From contig NC_022663.1 in the NCBI RefSeq assembly GCF_000157895.3, positions 4,154,001-4,218,000 of the forward strand: a DNA stretch of 64,000 nt. Reading direction: 5' to 3'. Of this stretch, positions 25,901-35,352 are shown one piece after another. This stretch comes from Mycobacterium kansasii ATCC 12478 (lineage in GTDB: Bacteria; Actinomycetota; Actinomycetes; Mycobacteriales; Mycobacteriaceae). The first letter of the stretch is position 1. The number at the start of each line of letters is the position of its first letter. The position numbers and the translations under genes are program-made. The notes below the pieces were generated by a model that had not been told where the DNA came from, ran no database searches, and saw nothing but the letters and a program-made list of their open reading frames with translations.

Positions 25901-28900
25901 CGCAACCGGATTCGATCAGGGTCAGCGACATCTTCATCGCGAACCAGCAAAGAGGATGCCGGTTCGCCCGGCCGCGTCAATTCGGCGGCACGCTCACCGA
26001 CGAAAAGTATCGCTTCTCGGCCAAGCCGCCAGGCGACGGCGAACTCCGTGTCGAATTCTGGTGCCCGCCCGGGTGAACCGCACCGCAGGCAAAGCCCGCC
26101 AGTTTCCTGACGGCACGATCCGCAACTAGCTACGCCGCATACCGGACAATCCGCGAATACCGCGTCATCCCCGCACGCGGCACACAGGTCAAAATCGCAC
26201 GAGCCGCATCGAGTGGTCTCCGTCTCGTCGACCCAGTGGGCACCGGAGCACAGCGCCAGCACGGCGATGGACCGCTGTGACGCATCACTTTCGACCTCTG
26301 GCGGTTCCGAGAAGCCCCATTCGTAGGTCAATGTTGCCTCGACGTCGCCTTCTGCGGCCCAGGTCTCTTCGACTATCCAGTCGTCCTCGTCGAGCGTCAT
26401 CGCGAGCAGCTTTGCGCGCGCCCGAACGTCGGGCCGCCGGCTCAGTCGTCGTTCTTCGGACTTCAGTGCTCGTCGCAATCGAGCCTCGTCTTCGTATAGT
26501 GCTTCGGCGATCCGTGCCTGGTAGCTGCGCCGTACCCGGTCAAGCTCCTGGCGCTGCTGCTGCTCGACTTCCTCGGCTCGGTCGCGTCGAATCTTCTCGA
26601 GCCGCCTGGCTGCCTCGCGTTCAAACTCAGCCACGATCTCGGATGGCATCTGGAAAGTAGCCGGCAGCACCTCGCCGTCACTGAGCGGGCGACGGGGTAG
26701 CCGTACGTCGTTGGCTCCGTTGATCTCTGCGGTGATGATGTGTTCCGTCGTCTCCGCCTCGCCGACCGTTGCGCGGAAAGTGGCTTGCCCACTCCAGGTG
26801 CCGGCCGGAATGAGCCGACGCCGGATGAGCCTGATCGTTGGCGCATGCCGGAAGGGGCTGGGGCCGAGGTCATCCGGAATTACCGGGACGGTTGCGTGCA
26901 TGTCGCCGCGCATCCGCAATAGGCCGAGGAGCTCATCGAATACCGGTGAGCCCACCGCGCACAGTTCGGCATCCGGATGATGTTCCAGGCCGTGTCGATC
27001 GAATGCGAGATGCATCAGCGTCCGGCCCCCGAGTTCTTCCTCGAATTCCTCATCGAACTGCACCGTAAGGAAGGCGCCCTCCCCGTCTCCGGTGTCGTGA
27101 AGAACCTGAGCGCCAAGCGCTTCCAGCACTCTCCTGACCCACGTTTGTACTCGCCGCTGGCGTCGTCGCGCGCGTTCGGTGAGCTCGGGCATGAGTTCTG
27201 CGCTGCCTGCCTTGGTGAGCCCTTTGCGATGTTCGAAGGCGGCGGTCATCCAGCTGCTGAGGTCGCCATCGGCGGCGATGAGCGTTCCGGCGCGCTCGCG
27301 GGCATCGGCGAGTTCGGTGCCCAGTTGCGTGAGCAGCCGCTCCATTTTCGCGTCGCTCTCCGCGAAAAGGGCGTCGAGCACGCGTGTTTCGAATGTCGCG
27401 GATTTCGAATCGTCGAGCTCACCCAGGATCGTCGTGACTTGTCCGAACAAGAGTTCGAACATGCGCAGCTTCTCCGCGAGCAACCGGTAGACGCTCTCGT
27501 CGATCGTTCGGCAGGCGTACAGGTTGGCGACGAACACTTCGTCGCGGGGTTGGGTGAGCCGGTCGACCCGCCCGATGCGTTGCTCGATGCGCATGGGGTT
27601 CCACGGCAGGTCGTAGTTCAGGACGCAGTTGCAGAACTGCAGGTTCTGGCCCTCAGCGCCGGCGTCGGTCGAGATCATGACCGGCGCTTCACCCGACCTG
27701 AACGCGGCGATGGTGGCCGCCCGCTCGCTTGCCGACATCGACCCATGGAACGCGCGTGCGGTGAGGCCCTCCGCCTCCATCCGGCGCAGCAGTCCGGTGA
27801 CCGTGTCGGTGTGCTGGGTGAAGACGAGGACGCGCCCGTGTTCCCGTATCCACTGGTGAGTGATCTGTAAGGCTTTGTTCTCGCGAGCGGAACTCGAAAT
27901 GTCCATAGCGAGATGACCTATTTCACTCAGCACCACGCGGACGCGCTCGTCGGGATGCCGATCGGCCATGCGCAGCGCTGTTGTTCCCATGGAGAACGGG
28001 CTCGCGGTCAAACGCAGCGCGAGGCTGCGGCGTCGCATTGTGTCGCTGGGGCTGCGCATGACGTTGCGGAGCAGATCGGTGCTCAATGCGTAGAGTTCGC
28101 GTTCGGGTGCGCCGAGTTCGATCGGCACGTCGACAGGCCGGCGGACGACCCGATCCACCCCGGCCTGGGCGCGCGTGGTGCGAATCATGGCACTGCTGAT
28201 GAGGCGGCGCAACGCCGCGGGATCGCTTGGCGTTCGCGGGTCGTAGCCCCGCATGAATTCCCGCTGGAAAGTCTTGACCGACGTGAAGGTGCCAGGCCGC
28301 AAGAGCTCGATCAGCCGGTATAGCTCCAGCAGATCGTTCTGAACCGGGGTGGCGGTCAGGAAAAACGCATATCGGCACGCGCTCGTCAACGCGGTGATCA
28401 GTTCGCGTCTCTTGCGTGCGCCTGCGCCTGCTGCGCGGTGGGCCTCGTCGACAATGACGATGTCCCAAGGATGCTTAGTGAGTTTCTCGGCCTGCCTGGT
28501 GCCCAAAGCCAGGCTGACTATCAGCTTCTCCTGGTTGCCGACCTCCGGTCCGTGATATGCGACGTCGAACTGTAGGTCGAACTTGTGGTTCATCTCCTCG
28601 CGCCATTGCTCGCGAAGCGGGGCGGGGCACAAGACCAGTACTCGTTTGGCCAGACCGCGCAGTGTCAACTCCTTCACCGCAAGCCCGGCCTCAATGGTCT
28701 TACCGAGACCGACCTCGTCGGCCAACACGGCCCTGCCACGCAGCCGGGACAGCGCATGACGCGCGACGGCCTCCTGGTGGGGCATGCGATCGACGTTGGC
28801 GACGTCGACGGCGAGCAACTCCTCGAAGTCGTCGAGGGTCGCCAGTTCTTCACCCTGAAGGCGCAACTCGACCAGCTCCAGTGGGTCGAACCCGGCCGCC

Positions 28901-29370
28901 TTGAGCTGGTCTCTGAGCAGTTCGCGGGCTTCGGTCAAGAACCCCATGGTCCGGGTCTGGCCGCGTCCCCAGTCGTACTTGTCGTCGGAATGGAACTGGC
29001 GGTCCACGGTGGCCCGCCGACGCGCCGCCTTTGGTCCCGCCGGAGCCTTCAGCGGCGCCGCGGGACGTGCTATCGGGCGGACGATCTGCATCTCGGAGCC
29101 GGGTGGCAGCAGCAGCAGCCGGTAGGTCTGGCCAACCTGACGAAGGCGCAGCAACCCGCCTACCTGGCCGTAGTCCTGAAGGCGCTCGGTGAGCTTGTCG
29201 CCGGTGAGTTGTCGGCTGCGCCCGCTCCATTGGGCACCGAAGGTTTCGCCTTCGAGCTCGATGTCGATCGTCGTGCTGTGTTCGGGCAGGGCCAGTGCGG
29301 CGCGTTCGGCCGGGGTGAGCGCCAGGACACCAGCCTCGAGCAGCTGGTGGGTGATTCGCTTCTCAATCAT
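22918..29370 (-). CDS. Giant SNF2/RapA-type helicase with three cysteine-rich clusters (defence island)
   Basis: The product has 2150 residues from the ATG at 29370. The N-terminal third is a SNF2-family ATPase: ADEVGLGKT at about 218-226, DEAH near 308-311, FLTATPVQND, and a helicase C half with HGSMSASERAATIAAF, STDAGAEGQNLQFCN and QRIGRVDR. A coiled coil rich in Glu/Arg/Gln follows near 915-960. Three zinc-binding-like clusters then occur at about 1037-1095, 1503-1597 and 2035-2083, each made of many CxxC pairs resembling RING or B-box folds. The central domains are unassigned. Its start overlaps the upstream gene by 8 nt (translational coupling). Confidence 0.85.
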   Translation of the reverse strand: MIEKRITHQLLEAGVLALTPAERAALALPEHSTTIDIELEGETFGAQWSGRSRQLTGDKLTERLQDYGQVGGLLRLRQVGQTYRLLLLPPGSEMQIVRPIARPAAPLKAPAGPKAARRRATVDRQFHSDDKYDWGRGQTRTMGFLTEARELLRDQLKAAGFDPLELVELRLQGEELATLDDFEELLAVDVANVDRMPHQEAVARHALSRLRGRAVLADEVGLGKTIEAGLAVKELTLRGLAKRVLVLCPAPLREQWREEMNHKFDLQFDVAYHGPEVGNQEKLIVSLALGTRQAEKLTKHPWDIVIVDEAHRAAGAGARKRRELITALTSACRYAFFLTATPVQNDLLELYRLIELLRPGTFTSVKTFQREFMRGYDPRTPSDPAALRRLISSAMIRTTRAQAGVDRVVRRPVDVPIELGAPERELYALSTDLLRNVMRSPSDTMRRRSLALRLTASPFSMGTTALRMADRHPDERVRVVLSEIGHLAMDISSSARENKALQITHQWIREHGRVLVFTQHTDTVTGLLRRMEAEGLTARAFHGSMSASERAATIAAFRSGEAPVMISTDAGAEGQNLQFCNCVLNYDLPWNPMRIEQRIGRVDRLTQPRDEVFVANLYACRTIDESVYRLLAEKLRMFELLFGQVTTILGELDDSKSATFETRVLDALFAESDAKMERLLTQLGTELADARERAGTLIAADGDLSSWMTAAFEHRKGLTKAGSAELMPELTERARRRQRRVQTWVRRVLEALGAQVLHDTGDGEGAFLTVQFDEEFEEELGGRTLMHLAFDRHGLEHHPDAELCAVGSPVFDELLGLLRMRGDMHATVPVIPDDLGPSPFRHAPTIRLIRRRLIPAGTWSGQATFRATVGEAETTEHIITAEINGANDVRLPRRPLSDGEVLPATFQMPSEIVAEFEREAARRLEKIRRDRAEEVEQQQRQELDRVRRSYQARIAEALYEDEARLRRALKSEERRLSRRPDVRARAKLLAMTLDEDDWIVEETWAAEGDVEATLTYEWGFSEPPEVESDASQRSIAVLALCSGAHWVDETETTRCGSCDFDLCAACGDDAVFADCPVCGVASCGSCRQETGGLCLRCGSPGRAPEFDTEFAVAWRLGREAILFVGERAAELTRPGEPASSLLVRDEDVADPDRIRLRAYAVQNGLPADSGLVLRDLSRSPTTDNPSRLRLRRSENVRIELSIAANPTSEIDRDALADLPEHAAATVDGESDLKLVSLLEKLRHEVPPPTPPCVLVTRRSTFTDVYLEAEGLVEQVSAIADDGTLNTVDEHSASFEWRESSLQSPELAEAELGGLRVVLERRNDAVLVSAYEEGHSDKTSQWIALPDGFSAASQLGWFGVLESLGASGGRVGQRTNEIREVIGPVPVPMECQLLDRRVRPVVEVAMIDAEIDLVPVDSDSLRALGAPSNPVSKPLPGRLPAELNRALLERTARSFTAVVRNGFEIHEIWRGHGTATHEYRTFDGRPTAPTLDDIGAREVDFGVCRDGHFYAAGRAALCASCRTWSCMACDEIDHQASIGCPGCSASICRRCLSEDHVASTAICVLCGDTVCSECGRDPQVHCCPICDREVCSSCRVGELCPACSRLGPATDDELSCLPVELAATGAAVLAGVDKNAMTVILNRGGAIEQAVVRNGSLDRWIAFGRSMIDDAYKLRLSASRLLNTQVVPIVEPLDREARIDAPHLVLQSDRIFFAVWSVEKLGRAGRGANPFVNADGDLPHLVAREFPPLTRLPQPAAKTPAQVDHVVASIPQHRSIDLTLRWHRVGHDVLLVDSGILTRRFDGSSLHEKLTRWASTGATPPWVTQAWQPAPTVYRYAVSDIVEVVIVGMASLRALGVRADDRPEWYAISGSQQAPAATMLGRWMGIGDADEVSAFTDPNRISLSSVSNAMHISRRVRPLGSIQPTSRPGHPRTTPNALAAWLPGAHVVTPELGILPNDFRLLLVQQLNTEERRTALVIGAHVEEAVTVEDGQVWVHEANLRPGTTDARRIDSTTTLPRDHGVIDREGHFVPDAPRCRYCGGRICPVCLEGMVSCDCCAAPICKRCANKPKVDLWLCPACATLRRATRREARQHGRFLLTRGMLIGADPVHTVIVEHTKHRWMRHAEDGAQSVIESPVVEGFLNERLTDGDD

Positions 29371-32300
29371 CTTGCATCGCGGGGGTTCCGAGTGTCTGGG
29401 CACCGACGGGAGTCAGCACGAGGGTCTGGTAGGGATTGCGGGCGCTCTCGCGCTGAACAGTTCGACGCTCGATGAGCCCCTTCGCCAAGAGATTGGCAAG
29501 TGCTTCGTCCCACCGCTTCTCACCGTTTCGGACGTGGCGCAGGGCACCGAATTGCGGACAACTGAGCACACCTTGGCCGAGCGGTCGTCCCTCGCCGAGG
29601 GAGTCCTTGCCGAGCACCGCTGCACGCAAGCTGGTTTCCCCATATGAGCCGCGCCGGTATGCCGACGCCCAGGCCACCGCTTGCAACACCGTCAGCTCGG
29701 CATTGACCAGCAGTTCAGGATCGGCTACCAGGTGGTCGGCCAAACCCGACCATGGGGCCGCCTGCGCACTGCAGACATCGCAAGCCATGACGTCGCGACC
29801 GGCACAGTAGACCTCCTCGTCACCGAAATGCCTGCCGATAATGACCCGGCGGCAGTCCGATTCGCTTGTGGCGTAGTCGATCATGGTTTGGAGGCGACGC
29901 TGTTGCCACCACGTCCAGCGCGTTGACTCCTTGAGAAGCGTGTCGGCGGGCGCGACCCGCTTGAGCAGCCGCACGCGGCGAAGTCGCCGCGAGCTGAAAA
30001 ATGTGACGAGGCGGTCCAGCGACCACTCGATGAGTTGCTGCTCCAGCTTGTCCGGGTCATAACCGTGTTGCTCGTGCAGCTGCTGAAAGTCGAGCTGCAT
30101 CCGCACATTAGGACGGGCTCGGTGGTGCTGGTAGAAAAGTTCGCGGAAAAGGCGCCGCTCTTCCTCCCGCTCTGGTTCGCGGCGACCGACTTCGACCGTC
30201 CCGCGCGCCGAGCAATCGAGGCCCTGTTCCAGCGCGCCCACTCGCTCTAGCTGGGCCAGTTGAACATTGAGCTCGTCGTCGTCGATTTTCAGGGAATCGG
30301 CCATGTCGTCGACGTCGAAAACCCTACTGTCCCCGCGCTCGGGGCACTCCCACAGCGTCGTGAGCAACCGCTGCGCCAGCGCCGCGTCGGCTTTCGCGTT
30401 GTGGGATTGGACGAGCCGCCGGCGCCGGGCGATGTCGCCTTTCGTGTACAGCAGCAGGCACTCGCCGGTGAGATCGCGCTGTCGGGCGGCCCGGCCCGCT
30501 TCTTGGGCGTAGCCGTCGAGTGAGTCGGGCAGGTCGTAGTGGACGACCCAGCCGATGTTCGGTTTGTTGATGCCCATGCCGAACGCTTTTGTCGCGACGA
30601 TGATGCGGGCGGTGTCTGAGTCGAAGTCCTCTTGGACTGCGTCGCGTTGCTCGGGGACCATCCCGGCGTGATAGGGCCTTGCGGCATGACCGGCACGGCG
30701 CAGCAGCGAGGCGATCTCCTCGGCCAGCGCCCGCCGTGTCACGTACACGATGCCCGGGTTGCTTCCGGACCAGGTCACGAACCGCAGCAGCTCGCGGACT
30801 CGCTCTCGGTCGTTGGCGCACTCGGTCACCCGGAACCGGAGGTTCGGCCGGTCGCTCGGTTCGCGCACCGTCGTAGGGTCGCGCATGTCCATCGATGCTG
30901 TGATGTCCCTCTCGACCTCAGAGGTAGCCGTCGCCGTCAGACCGGCGCGTGGCGGTCGGGTGGCGAATGTGGCAACCGAGGCCGGCACTTGACGGAACTC
31001 TGGCCGAAAGTCATGGCCCCACACCGAGATACAGTGCGCCTCGTCGACCACCACCCGGTTGAGCTGCTGGCGCCCCAACGCGCCGCGCAGCACGGGGTCG
31101 CGTGCGAGCCGCTCCGGCGAGACGTACAGAAGCCGCACCCGGCCGTCGGCGGTGTCGCGAAGTATTTCGGTCTGCACCACCCGTGAGGTGGCCCCGGTGA
31201 TGCCCTGGACCGGGCGAATGCCGCGACGCCCGCGCAGGTCGTTGATCTGATCGTTGATCAGTGCGACCAACGGTGACACGACGACGGTGGCCCGCGCCTC
31301 GGGTGCCAGCAGCGCGGGCAGTTGGAAGCACACCGATTTGCCGAAGCCCGTCGGGAGCACGGCGAGGAAATCCTTGCCTTCGACGAATGCCCGCATCACC
31401 TCCAGCTGCTTGGGGTGCAGTTCGGTTATCCCGAAAAGCTTTTCGGCGGCTTCGTCAAATTTGGCCGTCGGATCCTCGCCGGGTATGAGGCGCAGGCTTT
31501 CGAGTAGTTGCGTGACATCATCGCGACCGAAGGTGATTGCCGTGGACAGGTCGGGCGCCGAACCGGTGACGAACTCTATCGCGCGAGTCCAGGCGTCATC
31601 TCGATCGGCCGCTTCGTGGATCTCGGGATTCGGCAGGGAATCGAGGATGACCCGCTGTGCCTGTGTCGGCGAATGTAGCCGCCGGTCGCACACCAGTGCG
31701 GCACCGCGATCGGTCTCGGAGCGGATTAACCGGCCGAAGCCCTGCGCGAACTGCATCGCCGTCATCGGCAGCACGTAGTCCAAGAACGGGTCGTCGCCGC
31801 GGTCGGCGATCGCGCGCTGCCGGGCGGAGATCAGCGGGTCGTCGGGATGAGGATAGGGCGGCTTCTCGATGAACAGATACGACAAGGTCTCCCCGGGAGC
31901 GTCGAAACCCTCCCAGTACGAGCGCAATCCGTACAGGACCGTGCCGGGCTCGTCGCGGAACCTGCGCTGGATTTGCGAACGGCCCTGATCGCCTTGGACA
32001 AGCAACTCGACCCCTCGCTGCGCCAGTTCGGCGGCCCGGATCCGGACGCCCGCGGCGACGGCCTCCATGCGGGTTCGCGCCGCGAAGAGGGTGAGCGTCT
32101 TGCCGCCCGAAAGAGACAGAAACCCGGTCTGGTCCGCGGCCATCTCTTCACAGAATTCGCGCTCGTTCACCGGGATGGGAACCGGGAGGTGGTTGGTCAG
32201 AATTACCAAGGATTGCTTGGAGTAGTCGAACGGCGACGGAAGCCGCAGACCTCGGAAGCCTGCACCGTCCGGGTCGGCAGCGATGCCGATGCCCAGCCGC

Positions 32301-34594
32301 GATGCGATGAAGTCGAACCGGTGTTGCACCGTCAGGGTCGCCGAACAGAGGACCGTCGAGTGTGTGCGGTCGACAACCAACTGCTCGAATTCGGGAAACA
32401 CATGGACGGGGATGCGCTCGTAGGTCCAGGCCGCGGGATCGTCCTCTTCGGCGGCGAGGCGGTACACCCATAAGTGGCCGTCCGGTAGCTCGCGCATGGT
32501 GTCGAGGAGTTCGATTGCCGCGTCGAGTCGTTCGGAGTAACCCCGCAATCGCCGCCGCGCCGAACCCGTCCCGTTGACACCGGCGAGGGATTGACTCAGC
32601 GCTGTAACCGCTTTGGCGAGCTGGATCAGCCAATATCGTACCGCCGTGGCCGCCTGACGCAGCACCCGGAATTCCGGTCGGCTGTTAACGACACCGGTGC
32701 GCAGCACCACGGAGTCCGACTTGCCGGCGTACTCGTGGAGGTAGGTTTCGATCGCCTGGGCAAGTTCTGCGCCCGACGAACGCACTTGCGTACTGCTCGT
32801 CGTGATGGCCTGACTCGCTTCGGTGAACGACGTGTCCGTGCCCGCGCGCGATCGGATGCCCCGCATCAGTTTCGAGCGGGGCGATAGGCTGTTGACTAGG
32901 ATGTCGAGTTCGAGGGCGTCGACCCGCTCGGTCCACGCGGCCGTCAAGCTGTCCTCGAGCCCATGCGCCTCGTCGAACACGAGGTCCGCGCGGGACTCGG
33001 TGAGAACGTCACCTGGGGCATGGTCGGTCTTCACCCAGCTGGCGATGAGCGCGTGGTTCACCGACACCACACCTGGTGCCTTGTCGAGACCGTTGAGCTG
33101 CTGGGTCATGGGACAAACCTGTGCCCAAACGCATTTCGTCCGATCGCAACCGCCGGCGTTGGTGCGTAGCCGCGCCCGGGTGCGCGCATAGCGGGTGTCC
33201 CGACGGCGGATGACGTCGTCGGTGACGTCGTCCCAGGTGCCCGTTGGGGATGCGGCGATGGCACGCAGCGCGACGGCCAGGGCGAGCGGGGAGGATTCGC
33301 GGTCGGACAGCGCATCTTCGAGCTCGCGCGTGCACACGTAGTTGGCGACGCCTTGGATCTGACGAAACGGGGCCCCCAGCAGCCCGTCGTCGTGCAGACG
33401 TGTTGCCTCGACGCGCAATTGGCCCTGCAGCGTCTTGGTCGCGGTCGCGATGACGACCGGTTGACCCGGTCGCGAGGCGCGTCCGATCGCCGGCAGCAGG
33501 TAGGCCAGCGATTTGCCGGTCCCGGTCGGAGCCTCGACCGCGAGGCGTCCCCCATGATCGAATACGTCGGCGACGGCGCGCGCCATCTCCTGTTGCGCTT
33601 CGCGCGGCCGGAGTTGATGCCGGGTTTGCAGGACCGCGAAGGCGTCGCGCGCGGCCGAGAACGCATCGGCAGCCGGCGAACCCGACGGGATCAGCAGCGG
33701 ATCTGGCGGGCGAGTCAACATGGACAGATCGGGGGTTGCGGTGAGCTGGGGCAGCAACGACATGAGCGGATGATCGAAGGCCTCGAGGACACCGATGGCG
33801 AGCTGCCAGCTGGGCTCGTTCACGTCGATCGCGTCCAGCATCGCCCGAACGACCCCGGCCGTCGCGGTCGCGTCCGCCAGGGCGCGGTGGGGCTCCTGGT
33901 GGACGATGTTGAATTGGTGCGTCAGATCCGCCAGGGACCGGTTGGGCATCGCTACGTCGACAAGGGTTGCGAGATGCAGGCTGTCGACACACGACGGAAG
34001 GTGCGGTGGATCGACGCCGGCGCGCTGGGCTGCCTTCTCGAGGAACGGCCGGTCGAATTCCAGCAGATTGTGGCCGATCACCAGGTCGATCTCGGCCAGG
34101 TGTGCCTCGAGTAATCGCAGCGCGTCGTCGAGGGGGAATTCCGCGCCGAAACTCTCGTTCGGCCGCGCCACACCGGCTGGCAATTGGACCATGATGTTCG
34201 CAAGTGGCGTGCCGTCTAACCCAACCAAAGCGAGTTCGCAGACGAAGTCTGCGGCAGAGTCGAGCCCGGTGGTCTCGATGTCGAGGACCGCGATGCGGTC
34301 GGCCGCGGCGCGGCGAAGCTTGGTGGGCCGGTACCAGTCGGTGTCATGGTGAGTGTCTGCCGATTCGGCACCGGTCACGGCGGGGGCGGCGGACGCGACA
34401 GACAGCAGACCATCGGCGGTCAGATCGAAGCGCTGCGGAAAGCGATCGGGGAGTTGAGAGAGGCTCTCGATCGACTTTGCGAAGCCCTGCGAGCGTAGAG
34501 CCGCCTTTAGATCTGCCGCGGACAGCGGTCCGTGCTCCGCAAGAATCCGGTAGGCGGCCTCGATCGCCGGGGGCAGCGGCTCTTGAGAAGTCAT
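29363..34594 (-). CDS. DEDDh exonuclease - DinG helicase - RecQ helicase triple fusion
   Basis: The product has 1743 residues from the ATG at 34594; positions here count 3 more, from an in-frame GTG at 34603. A winged-helix-like segment (10-70) is followed by a DnaQ-type DEDDh exonuclease (D108, E110, D184, H239, D244). A DinG/XPD-like helicase follows: APTGTGKS at 358-365, four cysteines at 424, 486, 491 and 497 fitting a 4Fe-4S cluster, and DEAH at 544. Then a RecQ helicase: PTGFGKS near 1084, DEAHCISVWGHDFRPEF near 1187, and RQC zinc cysteines 1584, 1600, 1608 and 1611. All catalytic motifs look intact. Likely end processing of DNA. Confidence 0.9.
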   Translation of the reverse strand: MTSQEPLPPAIEAAYRILAEHGPLSAADLKAALRSQGFAKSIESLSQLPDRFPQRFDLTADGLLSVASAAPAVTGAESADTHHDTDWYRPTKLRRAAADRIAVLDIETTGLDSAADFVCELALVGLDGTPLANIMVQLPAGVARPNESFGAEFPLDDALRLLEAHLAEIDLVIGHNLLEFDRPFLEKAAQRAGVDPPHLPSCVDSLHLATLVDVAMPNRSLADLTHQFNIVHQEPHRALADATATAGVVRAMLDAIDVNEPSWQLAIGVLEAFDHPLMSLLPQLTATPDLSMLTRPPDPLLIPSGSPAADAFSAARDAFAVLQTRHQLRPREAQQEMARAVADVFDHGGRLAVEAPTGTGKSLAYLLPAIGRASRPGQPVVIATATKTLQGQLRVEATRLHDDGLLGAPFRQIQGVANYVCTRELEDALSDRESSPLALAVALRAIAASPTGTWDDVTDDVIRRRDTRYARTRARLRTNAGGCDRTKCVWAQVCPMTQQLNGLDKAPGVVSVNHALIASWVKTDHAPGDVLTESRADLVFDEAHGLEDSLTAAWTERVDALELDILVNSLSPRSKLMRGIRSRAGTDTSFTEASQAITTSSTQVRSSGAELAQAIETYLHEYAGKSDSVVLRTGVVNSRPEFRVLRQAATAVRYWLIQLAKAVTALSQSLAGVNGTGSARRRLRGYSERLDAAIELLDTMRELPDGHLWVYRLAAEEDDPAAWTYERIPVHVFPEFEQLVVDRTHSTVLCSATLTVQHRFDFIASRLGIGIAADPDGAGFRGLRLPSPFDYSKQSLVILTNHLPVPIPVNEREFCEEMAADQTGFLSLSGGKTLTLFAARTRMEAVAAGVRIRAAELAQRGVELLVQGDQGRSQIQRRFRDEPGTVLYGLRSYWEGFDAPGETLSYLFIEKPPYPHPDDPLISARQRAIADRGDDPFLDYVLPMTAMQFAQGFGRLIRSETDRGAALVCDRRLHSPTQAQRVILDSLPNPEIHEAADRDDAWTRAIEFVTGSAPDLSTAITFGRDDVTQLLESLRLIPGEDPTAKFDEAAEKLFGITELHPKQLEVMRAFVEGKDFLAVLPTGFGKSVCFQLPALLAPEARATVVVSPLVALINDQINDLRGRRGIRPVQGITGATSRVVQTEILRDTADGRVRLLYVSPERLARDPVLRGALGRQQLNRVVVDEAHCISVWGHDFRPEFRQVPASVATFATRPPRAGLTATATSEVERDITASMDMRDPTTVREPSDRPNLRFRVTECANDRERVRELLRFVTWSGSNPGIVYVTRRALAEEIASLLRRAGHAARPYHAGMVPEQRDAVQEDFDSDTARIIVATKAFGMGINKPNIGWVVHYDLPDSLDGYAQEAGRAARQRDLTGECLLLYTKGDIARRRRLVQSHNAKADAALAQRLLTTLWECPERGDSRVFDVDDMADSLKIDDDELNVQLAQLERVGALEQGLDCSARGTVEVGRREPEREEERRLFRELFYQHHRARPNVRMQLDFQQLHEQHGYDPDKLEQQLIEWSLDRLVTFFSSRRLRRVRLLKRVAPADTLLKESTRWTWWQQRRLQTMIDYATSESDCRRVIIGRHFGDEEVYCAGRDVMACDVCSAQAAPWSGLADHLVADPELLVNAELTVLQAVAWASAYRRGSYGETSLRAAVLGKDSLGEGRPLGQGVLSCPQFGALRHVRNGEKRWDEALANLLAKGLIERRTVQRESARNPYQTLVLTPVGAQTLGTPAMQDD

Positions 34595-34690
34595 CGGCGG
34601 CACGCCTATGGGTCCACGTATCCACGTTGAAAGTCCAGTGGCAGCACCGCTCCGGAGTCGTTAGCGGGGCGGACCGGACTGCGAACTAAG

Positions 34691-34912
34691 CTATGCAACC
34701 TCGCGGACATGCAGGATCTCCCGTGGACGCCTTGGCCGTATGTCGTCACCCGCTAACGTGACTACCGCGATCGTGCTGCCGTCCGCGGCAGTGAATTCGA
34801 CTTCGTAGCCGCCCGCCGCGTACCGGCCGACAACGGCACCGACATCCCCAGCGAGAAGAGATTTCTCGGGAAGGTCCCGCGTCAGCACAACCACATCGTG
34901 TTCTGCATACAT
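34691..34912 (-). CDS. DUF4926 family protein
   Basis: The product has 73 residues: MYAEHDVVVLTRDLPEKSLL, then AGDVGAVVGRYAAGGYEVEF, a beta-barrel SH3-like pattern typical of DUF4926. AAGGAG precedes the ATG by 8-9 nt. DUF4926 genes often accompany DUF6883 genes; the pair is thought to act as a toxin-antitoxin-like or effector-immunity module (family knowledge, function unproven). Its partner just upstream is frameshifted. Start choice at 34912 rather than 35011 rests on the ribosome-binding site. Confidence 0.75.
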   Translation of the reverse strand: MYAEHDVVVLTRDLPEKSLLAGDVGAVVGRYAAGGYEVEFTAADGSTIAVVTLAGDDIRPRRPREILHVREVA

Positions 34913-34923
34913 CGCTCGACTCC

Positions 34924-35249
34924 TTAGCTCGGGTAGGCCGTAACCAGTCGTGGCACGTCGCCTGGTCCATCGCTGATCCATACGGTACGCAACGCCACCA
35001 TCCGACCGCATGGTGATTCCACGACCCCGTCGACGACCATTTTGAGGCCGTAGGAAGTCTCACCAACTTCGATGACCTCGCCATTCCGGGCGATATGTGC
35101 CAGATCATCGCAAGGCGAGTCCATTTCTCGGCGCTGTATCCGAGGGACACGAAATAGGCGGCCTTCGCACCTCCGACAGGATGAGCCGTCGCGAGAAGGT
35201 AGTCGACGATCTTGCGTTGGTCGATGTGCGCTTCGCTCCAGCGGGTCAC
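34924..35249 (-). pseudogene. DUF6883-type gene, frameshifted
   Basis: The N-terminal half is in one frame (RWSEAHIDQRKIVDYLLATA, then GGAKAAYFVSLGYSAEKWTR) and the C-terminal half in another (DDLAHIARNGEVIEVGETSY, then PCGRMVALRTVWISDGPGDV and a final RLVTAYPS). Joined near 35110 they make a complete DUF6883 protein of about 108 residues. A 1-2 nt indel there breaks it; sequencing error is possible. Start is uncertain (GTG at 35249, or further upstream). It lies between the UvrD gene and the DUF4926 gene. Confidence 0.65.
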
Positions 35250-35352
35250 GGTGCACCTACCGTGCTGGGACACCAGGCATCCACAGCGGCCGAGCCGGTG
35301 CAATGCCAGCGCATCCGCACCGGAAGATGTTGACAAAGATGCATTCTCGTAG

